Below are positions 35,531 to 46,226 of a DNA stretch of 64,000 nucleotides, in pieces. This DNA is from Oopsacas minuta. Lineage: Eukaryota; Porifera; Hexactinellida; Lyssacinosida; Leucopsacidae. The stretch covers positions 237,266-301,265 of the forward strand of contig JAKMXF010000333.1 of assembly GCA_024704765.1 (NCBI GenBank), read 5' to 3'. Under the pieces are notes generated by a model. That model searched no databases and was not told the origin of the DNA. It worked only from the letters and a program-made list of their open reading frames with translations. The translations under genes were made by a program, and so were the position numbers. Positions within the stretch are counted from its first letter, which is position 1. Each line of letters opens with the position of its first letter.

Positions 35531-35944
35531 TTATTTAGCATTCTAGTTTCGAATATATATCTACTAAACTATTTATCTCATTTATACTTCATTCTTATAT
35601 CTTCTATTTTCTTTTTATTCTTTCTATGTTATTCACAATTATACTTTTCTATATTTTAGTGTTAATGTTTAATGGAAATTAGTCCATGAGCCAAACCCCA
35701 AAAATGGGCTTTCGGTATCATCTCTAGGGATAAAATCTCATAGTGATTGTTAAGTTTACTAGGGAGCGTTAGTCGAGAGATAATTATATTGAAACCTTAG
35801 TTCGCTTAATCATATTTGTAAGATAGCAATTTATACGCTAGTGATACTACCCAAGTATACGAATTTAGCTTTAGGTAATCTGGAACCAATATCCAGACTT
35901 AATTAATGGTCAAAACGGTCGGAAGCGGGTTTTTTGCTCCCTTG
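35531..35944. other. Non-coding, 3' flank of giant gene
   Basis: No reading frame continues the repeat after the stop. A pyrimidine-rich stretch ending in TTTTAG (about 35650-35660) looks like a splice acceptor, but no good donor precedes it. I see no AATAAA signal here. Confidence 0.5.
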
Positions 35945-35996
35945 ATGCAAGACAAAAGGCAAAAAACGATATTTGTTGAAAAACAAAGTTCTATAC

Positions 35997-37119
35997 CAGG
36001 CTTGTCCAACCTTTTTTGTTCGCTGGCCAAATAAGGGCTTCTTTAACTACTTGAGGGCAGCACGACATTGGATATATCAAGGTAGCATGATGTTATATAT
36101 TTAGGGATGGCGTTAATACGGATTATTTCAGAATTGAAAAATCACTACATGTTTTATTAAATTATAGTAAACCTTAATGATAATTAACATATCTAATGGG
36201 ATATCTGACTTTGTTTTTGTTTACACAAAGAGTAATATCTGCTCGTACATTTGATGTCGCAATCCATAATATTCCTGATAGATGAGTGTCTCTCAGGAGT
36301 GATCTAGACTTGCTTTTACCATTTTTCATCATTGATAAAAGCTGTTCACAGCAATATGTGCTGCCAAATAAGGAAAGGAACCTAAGGGCGTGTTGCGATA
36401 AATTAGGAAATAGATCCGATGTAACATATTGACCATAAAATGTCAGAAGGTCATACTGTGCAAAAGCTCCCTTTCTCTCCGAGTTATTTTGTATTTCAAT
36501 TAGTTCCAGTTGGAACATTTCAGGAGCATTCGTGGCATCAGTTCCAAAATCAACAGGTTCACCCGATCGATTCTCACCTGACCTGTAAGCGTGTCAAATG
36601 TATCTGCATGTTAGTAGAGTAATGTCGTTTGATATTCTACTCTTTGAATACAGCTATCTTCTCCTGACATATCAAGCACAATAAGCATTCGTTGTGTTCT
36701 ACCACGAAATAATCTAATGTCCAGAGGATTTGAAAACTCGACATCCACTATCAATTTTCCTTTTCTTTGCTTTAATCACGGGAGTTGACATATTTGTTTT
36801 GTAGTTATTTTAAAATTGTTTAAGATGGTTTATTATTTGGAATTTATATGAGCTGTTCCAGTTGAGAGAAACCCAGCTATGTAACATAATTACTCGATCA
36901 AAACTAAATTACAAAGTTATTTAAGGATTTTTAAGTTATTTGAAATCACACTTTTCTGAAAATAGTTTCATTCAATTTGGTTTCGCAATATTGGGTTTCT
37001 CTTAATTCAGTTCGCTCAAATAGGTTTACTCAATTAAATATCGCCACCAACTGGTAACAGTTCCCGAGCATGTTGGCGGGCCGGATTGTGGCCCGCGAGC
37101 CGTAGGTTGGACAAGCCTG
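35997..37119 (-). mobile_element. hAT transposon (Charlie/GTF2IRD2-like), 1123 bp
   Basis: The ends are a 15-bp perfect terminal inverted repeat, CAGGCTTGTCCAACC at 35997 and its complement ending at 37119, followed by similar GGCC-rich subterminal sequence. Both sides carry the perfect 8-bp target duplication TTCTATAC (35989-35996 and 37120-37127). This is the end type and duplication length of hAT elements. Most of the transposase is missing, so the copy is a deletion derivative. Confidence 0.9.
36174..36569 (-). pseudogene. hAT transposase C-terminal remnant
   Basis: Minus-strand frame with the hAT C-terminal dimerisation region: an acidic segment ending in an N-A-P-E-M-F-Q-L-E-L core, then F-P-N-L-x-x-H-A, L-S-L-F-G-S-T-Y, C-E-Q, K-S-x-S-R-S-L-L-R-D-x-H-L and I-A-T-S-N. 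This order is characteristic of hAT-Charlie transposases and of domesticated relatives such as GTF2IRD2 and EPM2AIP1. The BED finger and catalytic aspartates are absent. It lies inside the hAT element at 35997-37119. Confidence 0.85.
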
Positions 37120-37489
37120 TTCTATACGAACATACGTTACATTAGTATGATAAAGTATGTTCGTATAGAACTTTTTTTTGGGTTTTTAAGTTTTTCAACC
37201 AATGTCGTGTTTTTTTGCCTATGTGGTTTTACAGTCTCAAATACACAACCTAACTGAAATGAAGAGCTAAACCTATATCGAAGGGTGTTAACAAAGAAAT
37301 TTCCTAATCACAATTATATCAAAAACTCCCAACAATTAAGGTGGAAGCACGAATTCATACAGTACAAAGTATATACTTAAAGAGAGTAATAGGGTAACCC
37401 ATTTTGCAAAAACTCCGGAGATGCAAAAATACACGGGTGTAAAAACACTCGATGCAATTTGTATATACATAGCATTCTATACACTAATG

Positions 37490-38171
37490 CAAGGGTGCTT
37501 AACCGCTGGCTCGCGAGATCATTTGCTGTCGTCCGCGGATAATTCGCTTGTTTTCATTATTCATACATATATATATATATATATACAGTAAATTGACGTG
37601 CTTCAATAGTCAGAAAAGAATTGATTTCTAAATACCATATAGAAATAATTATAGATAATCTACAAATGCATCAATGTTCCTAGTATGAATACACTAATTG
37701 GTAACTATAGATAGCATTAACGAATTCTATCAATTATTAGAGCTTCATAAATAGAACGTAGGAGGCAGGACCTAAATTGAAATGGCGAATTCTTGCAGAA
37801 AACGAGATCCCAAGCAATATCATCGCTCTCATTAGTTAAATTTCGTAGTTAAGGTAGATTTTTCTACAATTTTATTCTACTATGAACAGTACATAATATA
37901 CGCCAAATCTAGGTTTAGTACTATAGTGCATTTGCTAGAAAACAAGCTGAGTTCAAAAGAGACATCAAATGATTCGAATCCACATAAAAGATTATAATTT
38001 AAGTGAATAACCTGAAATTACAAGTAGAATCCATTGTTAATGCAATATTAGGTAACAATATTATAATTGAAAATTGATTACACTAAAGCCGAAGGGATCT
38101 ATGATTTGTGGCCCGTAGACAGAGCCTCATTTTAAAAGTGGCCCGTAGATTTAAAGGTTTGAGCACCCCTG
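37490..38171. mobile_element. Non-autonomous hAT element, 682 bp
   Basis: The left end CAAGGGTGCTTAA and the right end (complement CAGGGGTGCTCAA) form diverged terminal inverted repeats with CCG/GGCC-rich subterminal stretches. The flanks CACTAATG and CGCTAAGG agree at 6 of 8 positions, fitting an aged 8-bp duplication. No coding content. It includes a (TA)n tract at about 37565-37585. Confidence 0.7.
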
Positions 38172-38828
38172 CGCTAAGGCAATGGTGGTCACTGAAATTT
38201 GGACCATGGATTGATTGAATACCTCAATATTCGCAAAGAAAATTCTATTTGTCGTGATAAAATTAAAATGGTACATTTTGACCCGAATAAATGTATTATT
38301 GATATTTACAATACACAAATTCTATATCTACAAAGTATTTCCGGGCCGAAATGACATAATCTTCTTGCTTGGTTAGCAATTATGTCAAGAAATCGTAACT
38401 ATATATCAATTATACATTTATTCGAGCGAAAACTGCACCAATTTTATATTATCGATTAAAATATATTGCATATCAAATTTAATAGATTGAATTATTCCAT
38501 GGTTAAATACCGTGGAAAGGCTTTAGTTTCCTAGGCTATGTTGAGTTTCTCATAATGATTTAAAGAACATATAACACACACACTGGACATGTTTCTCTGT
38601 CAACTAAATTCATACATTATTTTAATTAATTAATTAATTAGAACATTTTTCTTTTTACTGTTACATTTATTTATTTAGCTAGCGTTACTGTTTTTACAAC
38701 TCTGATGAACTTATATCGAAGAAGAAGCCTTTGAATTTAAGAGAAAAATATTGTTATTTGGAGGTAAGAGATGGGGATCCCATTCTGCTGCACTATCCTC
38801 GGGAGAACACTAGAGAGGAGTTTTATAT
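38172..38828. other. Non-coding, no recognisable element
   Basis: AT-rich sequence with a short (ATTA)n tract near 38623-38640. Nothing else seen. Confidence 0.5.
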
Positions 38829-38849
38829 TAATAAAGCATATATTAAAAA

Positions 38850-38950
38850 GTACTGTGCGCATGTCCACTAGGTACTGTGCGCATGTCCACTAGGTACTGT
38901 GCGCATGTCCATTAGGTACTGTGCGCATGTCCGTTAAGTGCTGTGCGCAT
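38850..38950 (+). repeat. Left terminal array, 22-bp repeat x 4 plus partial
   Basis: Units start at 38850, 38872, 38894 and 38916, then a degenerate partial unit at 38938. The core is GTACTGTGCGCATGTCC, with the next bases varying between ACTAG, ATTAG and GTTAA. It is inverted relative to the array at 44806-44970. Confidence 0.95.
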
Positions 38951-39076
38951 ACATGTAAAAATATTTATTCAATTTGTTGTATGCATATATAATGTTACTA
39001 CGGTTGTATGCATATATATTGTGAATGCAGGTCAGAAAAAGTAATATCACGAATTGTACGTATTCTGATATCAATA

Positions 39077-39235
39077 GAGTCTCGTTAATACGAACAGGGT
39101 TAAGGCGTAACTCCGGATAAGGACTACAATTTGTCCCCTTTATCAGTTCCCTTCGATGCCTTTTCAATGTAATTAGTTCGGATAATACGGGAGTACGTAT
39201 TTTGGCAGTCCCTTGTGTACGTAATAACGAGAGTC
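39077..39235. mobile_element. Short pogo/Tc1-like MITE, about 159 bp
   Basis: The inverted ends GAGTCTCGTTAATACG (39077) and the complement of CGTAATAACGAGAGTC (ending 39235) match at 14 of 16 positions and are flanked by TA on both sides. It sits between the left array of the KDZ element and the transposase start, so it inserted into that element. Confidence 0.55.
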
Positions 39236-39315
39236 TACTTAGTACTCTGGTATAATTCTCTGACTGTCTCATACAATAAGAAATAATCAGTTTCATCCTT
39301 CTCACCGGTTTAAAC

Positions 39316-42300
39316 ATGGCCGAAAATATCTCTACCTCAACTTTTGAAATTAAACACCCACATCCAAGGAAACGAAGAATAGTTGAGGAGAAATTTGACA
39401 TTACTGCAACAACCCTCAACATTGGAGGAATTGAAATTTCGAAGACAGATGTTTCGCCAGTAGATATCACAATATCAGAAGAGCAGTTTGAAATTGTACC
39501 AAGTAAGTTACGTATTGAAAAGGCACATTTCCATGGAATGCTATACTATTTAACACGACATTACTCAATATACATTTTTAGGCCATCCCAAGAAAGAAGT
39601 ATACGCTGAAATCTTTTCACAAGAAGAGCTAACTATTCCAGTACTAGATCAATATGTACATCTGCTTGCTGATAAACAGAAGGCTTGGCGTTTGCAAGAT
39701 TGCCCTGTAGTATTCATGTCAGATTTTGAAGAAATCAATGGTATGACACCTTTATGTAACTATAGTGACCCTCGCTAATCCGAACCTCGTCAATCAGAAC
39801 AGAGCCTAAATGTTATACAAGTATACGAGCCTTTGGCTCGTCGCTTCGCGATGAAATCGCCGCATTGCGCCTCGAGGTATTCAACGGACAAACAACAATT
39901 GAGATTAAATAATATAGATTTAATTCAACAGCGAACAAAACCACCAAAGAATTTAGCCTAGTTAGGCAAGGTGGTGGCTAAGTTAGCTACCATGTATTCA
40001 ATTTTATCAAACGCTGCTTGGCAGCCTTGTAATCATTTGCACACAACATTCGAAAAATGTACTCCCAGATCCTATAGTGTTTCAATTCATGTTTTCATTT
40101 TCTAGGTGAAGTAATATTGGCCAAGAAAAAAGTTTTGATCGAAACTTGTCTGATGAAATGCTTATCTTGTCATACGAATTCTTGCACACATTATCAAGCA
40201 TATGAATTGTGTTTGGAATTCCAAACCTTAAACAATTCCGAATCCAAATCCCATGCTGGCAGTAGTTACTACACATTAAGTGCAAATACAATTTTTTTGC
40301 TGAAGAATGGCTATCATTGCCTATATAGGAAAGAAATGAAGTGGTATTGCGACAATTGTAGTAGTATGTGTAAAGAAAAGTTGATTCTACAGGCAATCAT
40401 GGCAGAATACAATGATCAGTTACCCGTTCCTCAGAAACCTCTTGATTATTCTACCATATCTAAACAATATCTTCCTTTTAAACTTAGTAAGAACCAGGCC
40501 ATTATATATAATGAACAGTTAAGACGAGGATTATTTCTACCCCCAAATCTTGAACCAGATATTTTGCATTGTGAGCAAGGACATAAATATGTTGCCAAAA
40601 GTCTAGTCGTAGCAAAAAAGGGAATCATTATATACACAGAAAATGATGTCCTCGATTTAAAAGAACATACAGGTATGTTATTTAATTATATACTACATAG
40701 TATATATTCTTTATTTGTCCTTTAATATCCAAGCTAGCTTATTTACTCAATTTTTAGTGTATACATCTACTTGTGAAGGAAGTTGTAGATGCACCTCTGT
40801 GTTTGAAGGAAATAAATATTTACTGCTGAATGTCAATAATCGCTATTTCATCCACTATGGAGTATTATTTGAATACAGCGAGTTTATGACGATGTCTCGG
40901 AATACACTACATGGATACATGAGGTATGTATTTTAGATACTTTTTGTCCGTTGGTTATGTACTCAATCGAATACCAAAATAACAAAAGAAATACATAGAT
41001 CAATTGTAAGTGATCTATTACGGTCGGTAGTCATAATTATATAATCAATTAAATCAAATTCATTTTTGAAAGTTGATCTGGTTACTCTTTATTGTGTTTA
41101 GAGCAAAGAATAATAAATTTGAGAGAATGGGAAGGGAACTCACCTTCAGTTATCATATACTACAGCATGGATGGAATGGGTACTTACGTATGTTAGACAT
41201 TAACTATAAGACAAGCTATATTTGCCCATTATGCCAAGAAGCTCCAGAATTCTTAATTATGGATGGCATAACAATGGGGACAATTAAGGAACTCCCGAAT
41301 ACAGTTGAAGAATACCTGGAAGATCAGAGGTTATCGTTTGTTCCATTATCAAACAGGGTATTGGTATCTGATCTACAAACCAGAAAATTGATCAAAAGTT
41401 ACTATTCATTTGGATTGGGTGAAAGCGAGTTTCATACCATGGTCAATTCTTTAGAGTTTGAAGAAATTACAGAGTACAGTATTTACGCTAACAATGTAAT
41501 TGATGAGGTCAATGTGATTAATCCGACTTATCCAAATGCTAAAGCTATTATGGAACTATTCTCCAGATCAGAACCAATTTCTGGCATTTTTCCTGTATCT
41601 ATCCTTAGCGAGTGCGAGAAGAAAGCTATTGCTAGTCTCTCTTGTGGTAACCAAATTGATACATGTCTGCTTTATGAGATTTTTGAAAAATGCATACTCT
41701 AAGGCTATTCCTTAGCTCGTTTGGTGAAGTTCAAGAACAATGTGCTACTAGTACAGGATTTACCCTTCATCCTATTCTTGCTGGTGTTCTAAGGGCTATT
41801 CTATCCAAGATTGAATTACTCAATAACTATAGAGAAGGACGGAAGACAGTAGAGGCTTCCCCATCAAATGACACTCTAGATAAATACTTTCCAGCGATAA
41901 CAAAACGTTACAGGTATTATATAATTGTATTCAACTATTCATTCAATATAATGCATCTGTTGAGAACATAATATAAATTCTATAGTGCAAACTTTCAAAT
42001 ATATTGAACCCTTAGATTACCGATGTATGAAGATGATAACGAAGAGAAATATAAAGGATGTACAAAAATATATCCGAAACATCAAAGGTTATCACCAGGA
42101 CTGTTAGTTGTTGTCTGTAGACATAAAGTGTGCTATGGATTTCAAATACTTCGTAGTAAAGAATCTACAACTACAGTATTTAACCTACTCCTGACGTTGT
42201 TCAAAAGCCCCCTCGTATTATAATATACGACAATGCTTGCAATCTACACAATACATGTATCATCAGGTTAGGATTAATATACAAAATACGCACAGTCGTA

Positions 42301-42668
42301 TACCATCTCTAAGATTTTTAATTTAATCTATGTAATGCTCTTAAAGTGCTAAGCATACGTACTTACTAGCATTATATAATAATAACTTCTATATTATCAT
42401 TAGGGAACCCAAACTTTTCAAAGATACTACATTCTTGGTTGATCGCTTTCACTGGAAGAATCATTGCTGCAATCCAGCTTATTCTTTGAAGTCAGTGAAG
42501 AGTCATGATTTCATGAGAATAAACTCTCAAGTTTGCGAGCAGCTGTTCTCTACATTAAGGAGAATAACCACCCAAGTATCTTTCATGCGGATCGAAAACA
42601 TATTCTACAATGTACGATATTTCTTATACTGTTTGAATGAACAAGAATTACGAAAACTAAAGTGCTAG
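39316..42668 (+). pseudogene. KDZ-family transposase, seven exons, two frameshifts
   Basis: Exons by splice sites: 39316-39502, 39582-39740, 40106-40672, 40758-40923, 41102-41913, 42016-42266, 42404-42668; all early junctions keep frame. Seen: a cysteine-cluster region (exons 3-4, C-x2-C and C-x3-C-x-C), then C-P-L-C with I-M-D-G in exon 5, C-R-H-K-V-C-Y-G-F and Y-D-N-A-C-N-L-H in exon 6, and F-L-V-D-R-F-H-W-K-N-H plus Q-V-C-E-Q in exon 7. These are the signature blocks of KDZ transposases, also found in HMGXB3-like proteins. The D of I-M-D-G, the D of Y-D-N-A-C and the E of Q-V-C-E-Q are the likely RNase H-fold catalytic triad. One-base losses in A5 (41686-41690) and C5 (42208-42212) break the frame. 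An AATAAA lies at 42703, after the stop. Confidence 0.85.
39824..39880 (+). repeat. CG-rich 57-bp dispersed repeat, copy 1
   Basis: Lies in intron 2 of the KDZ transposase. An inverted relative occurs at 57337-57391. Both contain ACGAGCCTTTGG, CGCGATGAA and CGCATTG followed by CCTCGAGGTAT, against AT-rich surroundings. Confidence 0.7.
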
Positions 42669-42702
42669 TAGCTAATACACTATTCATGATTCATGAATAA
42701 TG

Positions 42703-42708
42703 AATAAA
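42703..42708 (+). terminator. Polyadenylation signal AATAAA
   Basis: AATAAA lies 35 bases after the transposase stop codon, in the 62-base gap between the two convergent genes of the KDZ element. Confidence 0.55.
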
Positions 42709-42730
42709 TTGTAAAATTAACAAGTATACT

Positions 42731-44502
42731 TTAGATTCTCTTTACTAAACTCTTTTTGCTGTTACAACTTTTACAAATGAACGAGGAAACCTTTTGTGTA
42801 ATATCCTGTAGGCCAACACATGGTTTGTGAAACCATTGGGTACACACTTGACAATTCACCATATTCTTAAAAGCGAGCTCGGGTAGACGACAAATACACC
42901 AAAGTTCAATTGTATATTCCAACTTCTTATTAACCTTTATCCGTGAACAGGGTCTTTCAGAAATTGTAGGCAGAGGTGATAATTTTTCAGAAATAATGAA
43001 ATTACGCAGGTGACGTCTCATATTGCCCTGGTTCCACCTCAATATACTTGGTTCTAAACCATTCGCCAACGCGATACTAACTGCAATAGCAAAGACACCA
43101 CAATCTGAAATCCCTCTTTGTTGTTGTAGCTCTTGAATTGTAACTTTTAAATCTTCAGTCTCGCTTCGATAAAGCAGTGCAAGTTGGATGTCCAGCTCTT
43201 CACTTAGACCCCGGATTAATAACGAATCATATACTGATATATTTCCTTCATCGTCAATCCTAGACACTTTCCAGTGTAGTTTACCATCGTGGTGTATTTG
43301 AAAACTATTTAGTGCTGTTCTAACAAATTGGCGATTCTAATAAGATAAAAGACATACAATTTGAAATGCCAATTATTTCAGGACGATAAAATAAGCAAAA
43401 TAATAGATTTACCTTAGATAAAATAGTAACCTGGAATCCTTCAATGTCTGGATAATTATTCTTTATCAAAACCTAAACATAATTTATTAAGTAACCTAGT
43501 AAAAGTTGTTTAGTTGTTTGTCGAAGCGAAGTGCGAACGTAGGTTATAAATGGTATTGAAATGTAATATAATTAAATCATAGAGAGAGCTTACCCCAAAG
43601 GCGTTGATAGTCACATCACTAAGAAAGGTTTTGTCATTCGATAGCTCTTTAAGACAGTCATCCCTTACTTTTTCGTCTAAAATTCTCACAAATGTTACAT
43701 TTAATGGAATTAAAGCCTTTGCTGCTGATAATCCTGCCATTGAAACTACAGATGTATCCAAAAGAGACTGAGAGGAAGTAAAGGGTGAGTGATCGGGTTG
43801 CTGTTCTGATATGGTATTTGGTGTTGAATGGATCGATTCACCAAGATATAGTGGAGACGATGGGCATTTCTCTGGAGAAGTATTTAGAGATATTTCCACA
43901 TTGGAATTCGGAGAGGAAGGTGAATGATCAGTTGGTTTATATACATTCTCGTCATCCAAGTCTGAATCTAAACAATCTTCTTTTGATAAATGTATAGGTG
44001 ACCTGTCTCTAAAACTATCAGATAGATCTGGAGAAAAGTATTCACGCATCGATTTGATAACAGATAGCAAAGTAGTTCTGCCCATATTCTTTGATTGCTT
44101 GAGAAATGGAATTTCCTTGGGCCAAAATGTTGGCCGGAGTTCACTTTTCCCCCCAAAATTACCCGGTTTTCCTACAATTAAAATATGATATACGCATTAC
44201 CAAATTAATATTTACTTAAGTATTACACACCAATTTGTTTCAACAGCAGTACATACCCTGTACCCACGAAATAACAACAAAGGGTGGCTTCCAAAACTAA
44301 GGGTAAGAAAAACAAGAAACTTACTGTTCATCTTTTGAGTTCCCCATGATAAAATCTTTCTTAACGCATGGACATTATGTGTGTGTGGATCTTGTTTCAT
44401 CAGGTTCATCATTTCATCTTCTTTATAATCATCTCGAACAACTGATGAGTCTCCGACCACAGAGCTTTCAAATGTTAAGCTTCGCCAAATTTGTTCTTTC
44501 AT
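42731..44502 (-). CDS. Ulp1-like cysteine protease with C-terminal PHD finger (KDZ accessory gene)
   Basis: Four exons on the minus strand: 44502-44325, 44171-43594, 43472-43413, 43336-42731. The junctions keep frame throughout and give 473 residues; the start is the first ATG after an in-frame stop. Residues 60-110 contain a tryptophan/proline segment (R-P-T-F-W-P-K-E-I-P-F); the middle is Ser/Pro/Asp-rich and probably unstructured. The last exon carries the C48/Ulp1 catalytic set: H-W (H about 293), Y-D-S (D about 309), a Gln run (about 343-345) and D-C-G-V-F (C about 351). A PHD finger follows (about 425-466: C-x-C, C-x2-C, H-x2-C, C-x2-C). Known members remove SUMO-like modifiers; PHD fingers usually read histone tails. 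Being intact beside a broken transposase, it may still be selected or simply be younger. The transposon role is inferred. Confidence 0.8.
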
Positions 44503-44805
44503 TTCAGCAACATGCTGCCGGTAAGTATCGCTTCCCAGAACTGATAATTATCCCCTCCAGGAGTAGACAACCCCTACAGATTCTCCCGTTACCTTTGTAA
44601 ACGTTGCAATCGCTTTAGCTAAATGCTCCCTAGCGTTGCCCTTGGTAATACGAGGCATTTCAGCTAATTTGTACAAATTATAGTAAGAAAGTATTCAGCT
44701 AGACTGGTAGACTAATTACTAAAGTGGAATAACTGGGATCTGAAAAGCAGTCTAATATAACTTTATCTGTATAATATAAGCCTACTATGGTACATGAATC
44801 CCTAT

Positions 44806-44970
44806 GCGCACAGTACTTAATGGACATGCACACAGTACTTAATGGACATGCACACAGTACTTAATGGACATGCACACAGTACTTAATGGACATGCACACA
44901 GTACTTAATGGACATACGCACAGTACTTAATGGACATGCGCACAGTACCTAATGGACATGCGCACAGTAC
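44806..44970 (-). repeat. Right terminal array, 22-bp repeat x 7 plus partial
   Basis: Units start at 44806, 44828, 44850, 44872, 44894, 44916 and 44938, with an 11-base partial unit at 44960. It is the complement of the left array. Four central units share a private GCACACAG variant and so expanded recently. The two outermost units match the left array best. Confidence 0.95.
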
Positions 44971-44992
44971 TTTTTAATACCTCTAATAAAGC

Positions 44993-45338
44993 TGTAATCA
45001 GAACTGCTGACCCATGGAGAAAAGCGGAATCACATATTAAGCTACTCAGCCACTTTCAATCTCTTGATTTGTATTAAATTACGCATGGACAACGAAGATC
45101 TGTTATTGACATAATAAGAGGTAGTGTTGCTTGAATAAGCAGAGATAGAAAAAGATTACATTGTATTTATAAAACAGTATATGAACTAGCTTTGTGGCTA
45201 TTTAAACTTGAAATTCCCCACATTGGAAATTACAACTCACTCCTCGATTTAGTATGTACTTTCAATGAAGAATTGTGTCATTTTTGACAGACACGAGATG
45301 CGAATGAAACACTAATCTACTAGCCTACTACCTGTACC
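44993..45338. other. Non-coding, nothing recognised
   Basis: AT-rich flank to the right of the KDZ element. No open frame or repeat seen. Confidence 0.5.
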
Positions 45339-45615
45339 GAGTTTATGGAGCTCATGGCAGCGGTGTTGGATGAGGAAGCTACATTACATTTTAAAGATTA
45401 CTTATCTACATTTGGTTCTTAGTCTCTAATGGCAGATGAGACTTTCATGCCTGGGAAATACGCTCGTTTTTTGATATTAATTCAGAACATAGAGTTGTGG
45501 AAGAGATGATAGACTGTTGTCCCATTGAATCAACGAAAGCAGTGTCTCTCTTCGAGATGGTGGATAAATGTCTGAGAATACGAGATTTGGAAGTTACAAT
45601 ATTGAAATGTGTATA
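45339..45615 (+). pseudogene. Degenerate coding fragment, unknown family
   Basis: One frame runs about 28 codons from 45339 to a single TAG at about 45420, continues about 30 codons to tandem stops near 45507, then shifts by one frame for about 42 codons to the TAA ending at 45615. The pieces have protein-like composition (E-F-M-E-L-M-A-A-V-L-D-E-E; M-I-D-C-C-P-I-E-S-T-K-A-V-S-L-F-E-M-V-D). I do not recognise the family. The pattern of one nonsense change plus one frameshift suggests a relic. Confidence 0.35.
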
Positions 45616-46226
45616 ATTTGATGGGCTGTAGTAATGTTTTTCCCAATTAATGGCCTTTACGGTCTCATGAAGCCAGGTGGAGAATTTAACATTCCAACAT
45701 TGTCGAGCTCATTGCTTGCAGTTAGTTGCTGGAGATTGTCATCAAGCCGAACTAGCATCGGGAACAGCACACAGCTTGTATGTATTCATTCATAAACCTA
45801 ACCAAAAACTCAAGTTACTTTAAAAAGTTTCTACAAAAATTTCTACATGTTTATATTCAATTTGAATTAAATTCATCATTTTTTGGCACCTAATTCGGAT
45901 TTTACGTGAAAAATATAAAAATGCTATTAATCTGTATGTATGTAATTGTGTAAATATATGTTTGTAAGTCCAGAATTGATTGAAGAAACTGGAAGCCCGC
46001 AGGGCTAGGGATATTTTTGGACCGAATCTTACGGGAACCTAGTCCCAGGATCCTAGAAAATGCGTAAACCGTACAAAATATTTATATACTGTCTATTTGG
46101 CATGTTGGATAATTATAGGCATTGTAATATGTAGTGGGAACATATTTACATGCTATCAAACAAATTCATTACTAGAGCAATTACTACTAGAGTCAACCCT
46201 AGTTGACTTGTGTATTCAATTACGCA
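45616..46226. other. Non-coding, nothing firm
   Basis: AT-rich sequence with a more GC-rich patch near 46010-46060 containing CCTAGTCCCAGGATCCTAG. It may be a repeat but has no partner in this window. Confidence 0.4.

Larger units (their letters stand above)
35945..37232. repeat. Palindromic MITE/foldback element, split by a hAT insertion
   Basis: Bases 35945-35996 are an imperfect inverted copy of about 37120-37232 (shared core AGTTCTATACGAACATAC and matching A/T-rich outer arms). The right part by itself contains a perfect 16-bp inverted repeat, GTTCTATACGAACATA near 37119 and its complement near 37154. Without the hAT the element would be roughly 165 bp. Confidence 0.65.
38838..44983. mobile_element. 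KDZ (Kyakuja-Dileera-Zisupton) DNA transposon, about 6.1 kb
   Basis: Two arrays of the same 22-bp repeat face each other at 38850 and 44970. The outermost 13 bases, TATTAAAAAGTAC at 38841, reappear as the complement ending at 44979. Outside these, TAATAAAGC occurs directly at 38829-38837 and 44984-44992, a candidate 9-bp target duplication offset 3-4 bases from the repeat ends. Between the arrays lie a KDZ transposase (+) and an Ulp1-PHD gene (-), tail to tail with 62 bases between the stops. KDZ elements are known to carry SUMO-protease-like accessory domains, which supports treating the block as one element. Exact ends are inferred. Confidence 0.75.

Noticed and set aside
2-35530. Cadherin, fibronectin III or titin-type Ig repeats
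   Set aside because: The cadherin calcium motifs (LDRE, DxNDN), the FN3 Trp/Tyr pattern and the Ig Cys-Trp-Cys core are absent. The F-S-E-x-V and D-x-x-x-N-P pattern fits Big_5-like domains better.
2-35530. Bacterial contaminant sequence
   Set aside because: The same contig carries intron-bearing and ZBED/KDZ transposon genes from about 36 kb on, and base composition is similar. A chimeric assembly cannot be fully excluded without reads.
41073-41971. Programmed -1 frameshifting in the KDZ transposase
   Set aside because: The shift is at a plain A5 run without a typical slippery heptamer and pseudoknot, and a second break occurs at C5. Simple mutation is more likely.
38850-44970. Possible CRISPR arrays (22-bp repeats)
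   Set aside because: The repeats are directly head to tail with no unique spacers, there are no cas genes, and the context is a eukaryotic transposon.
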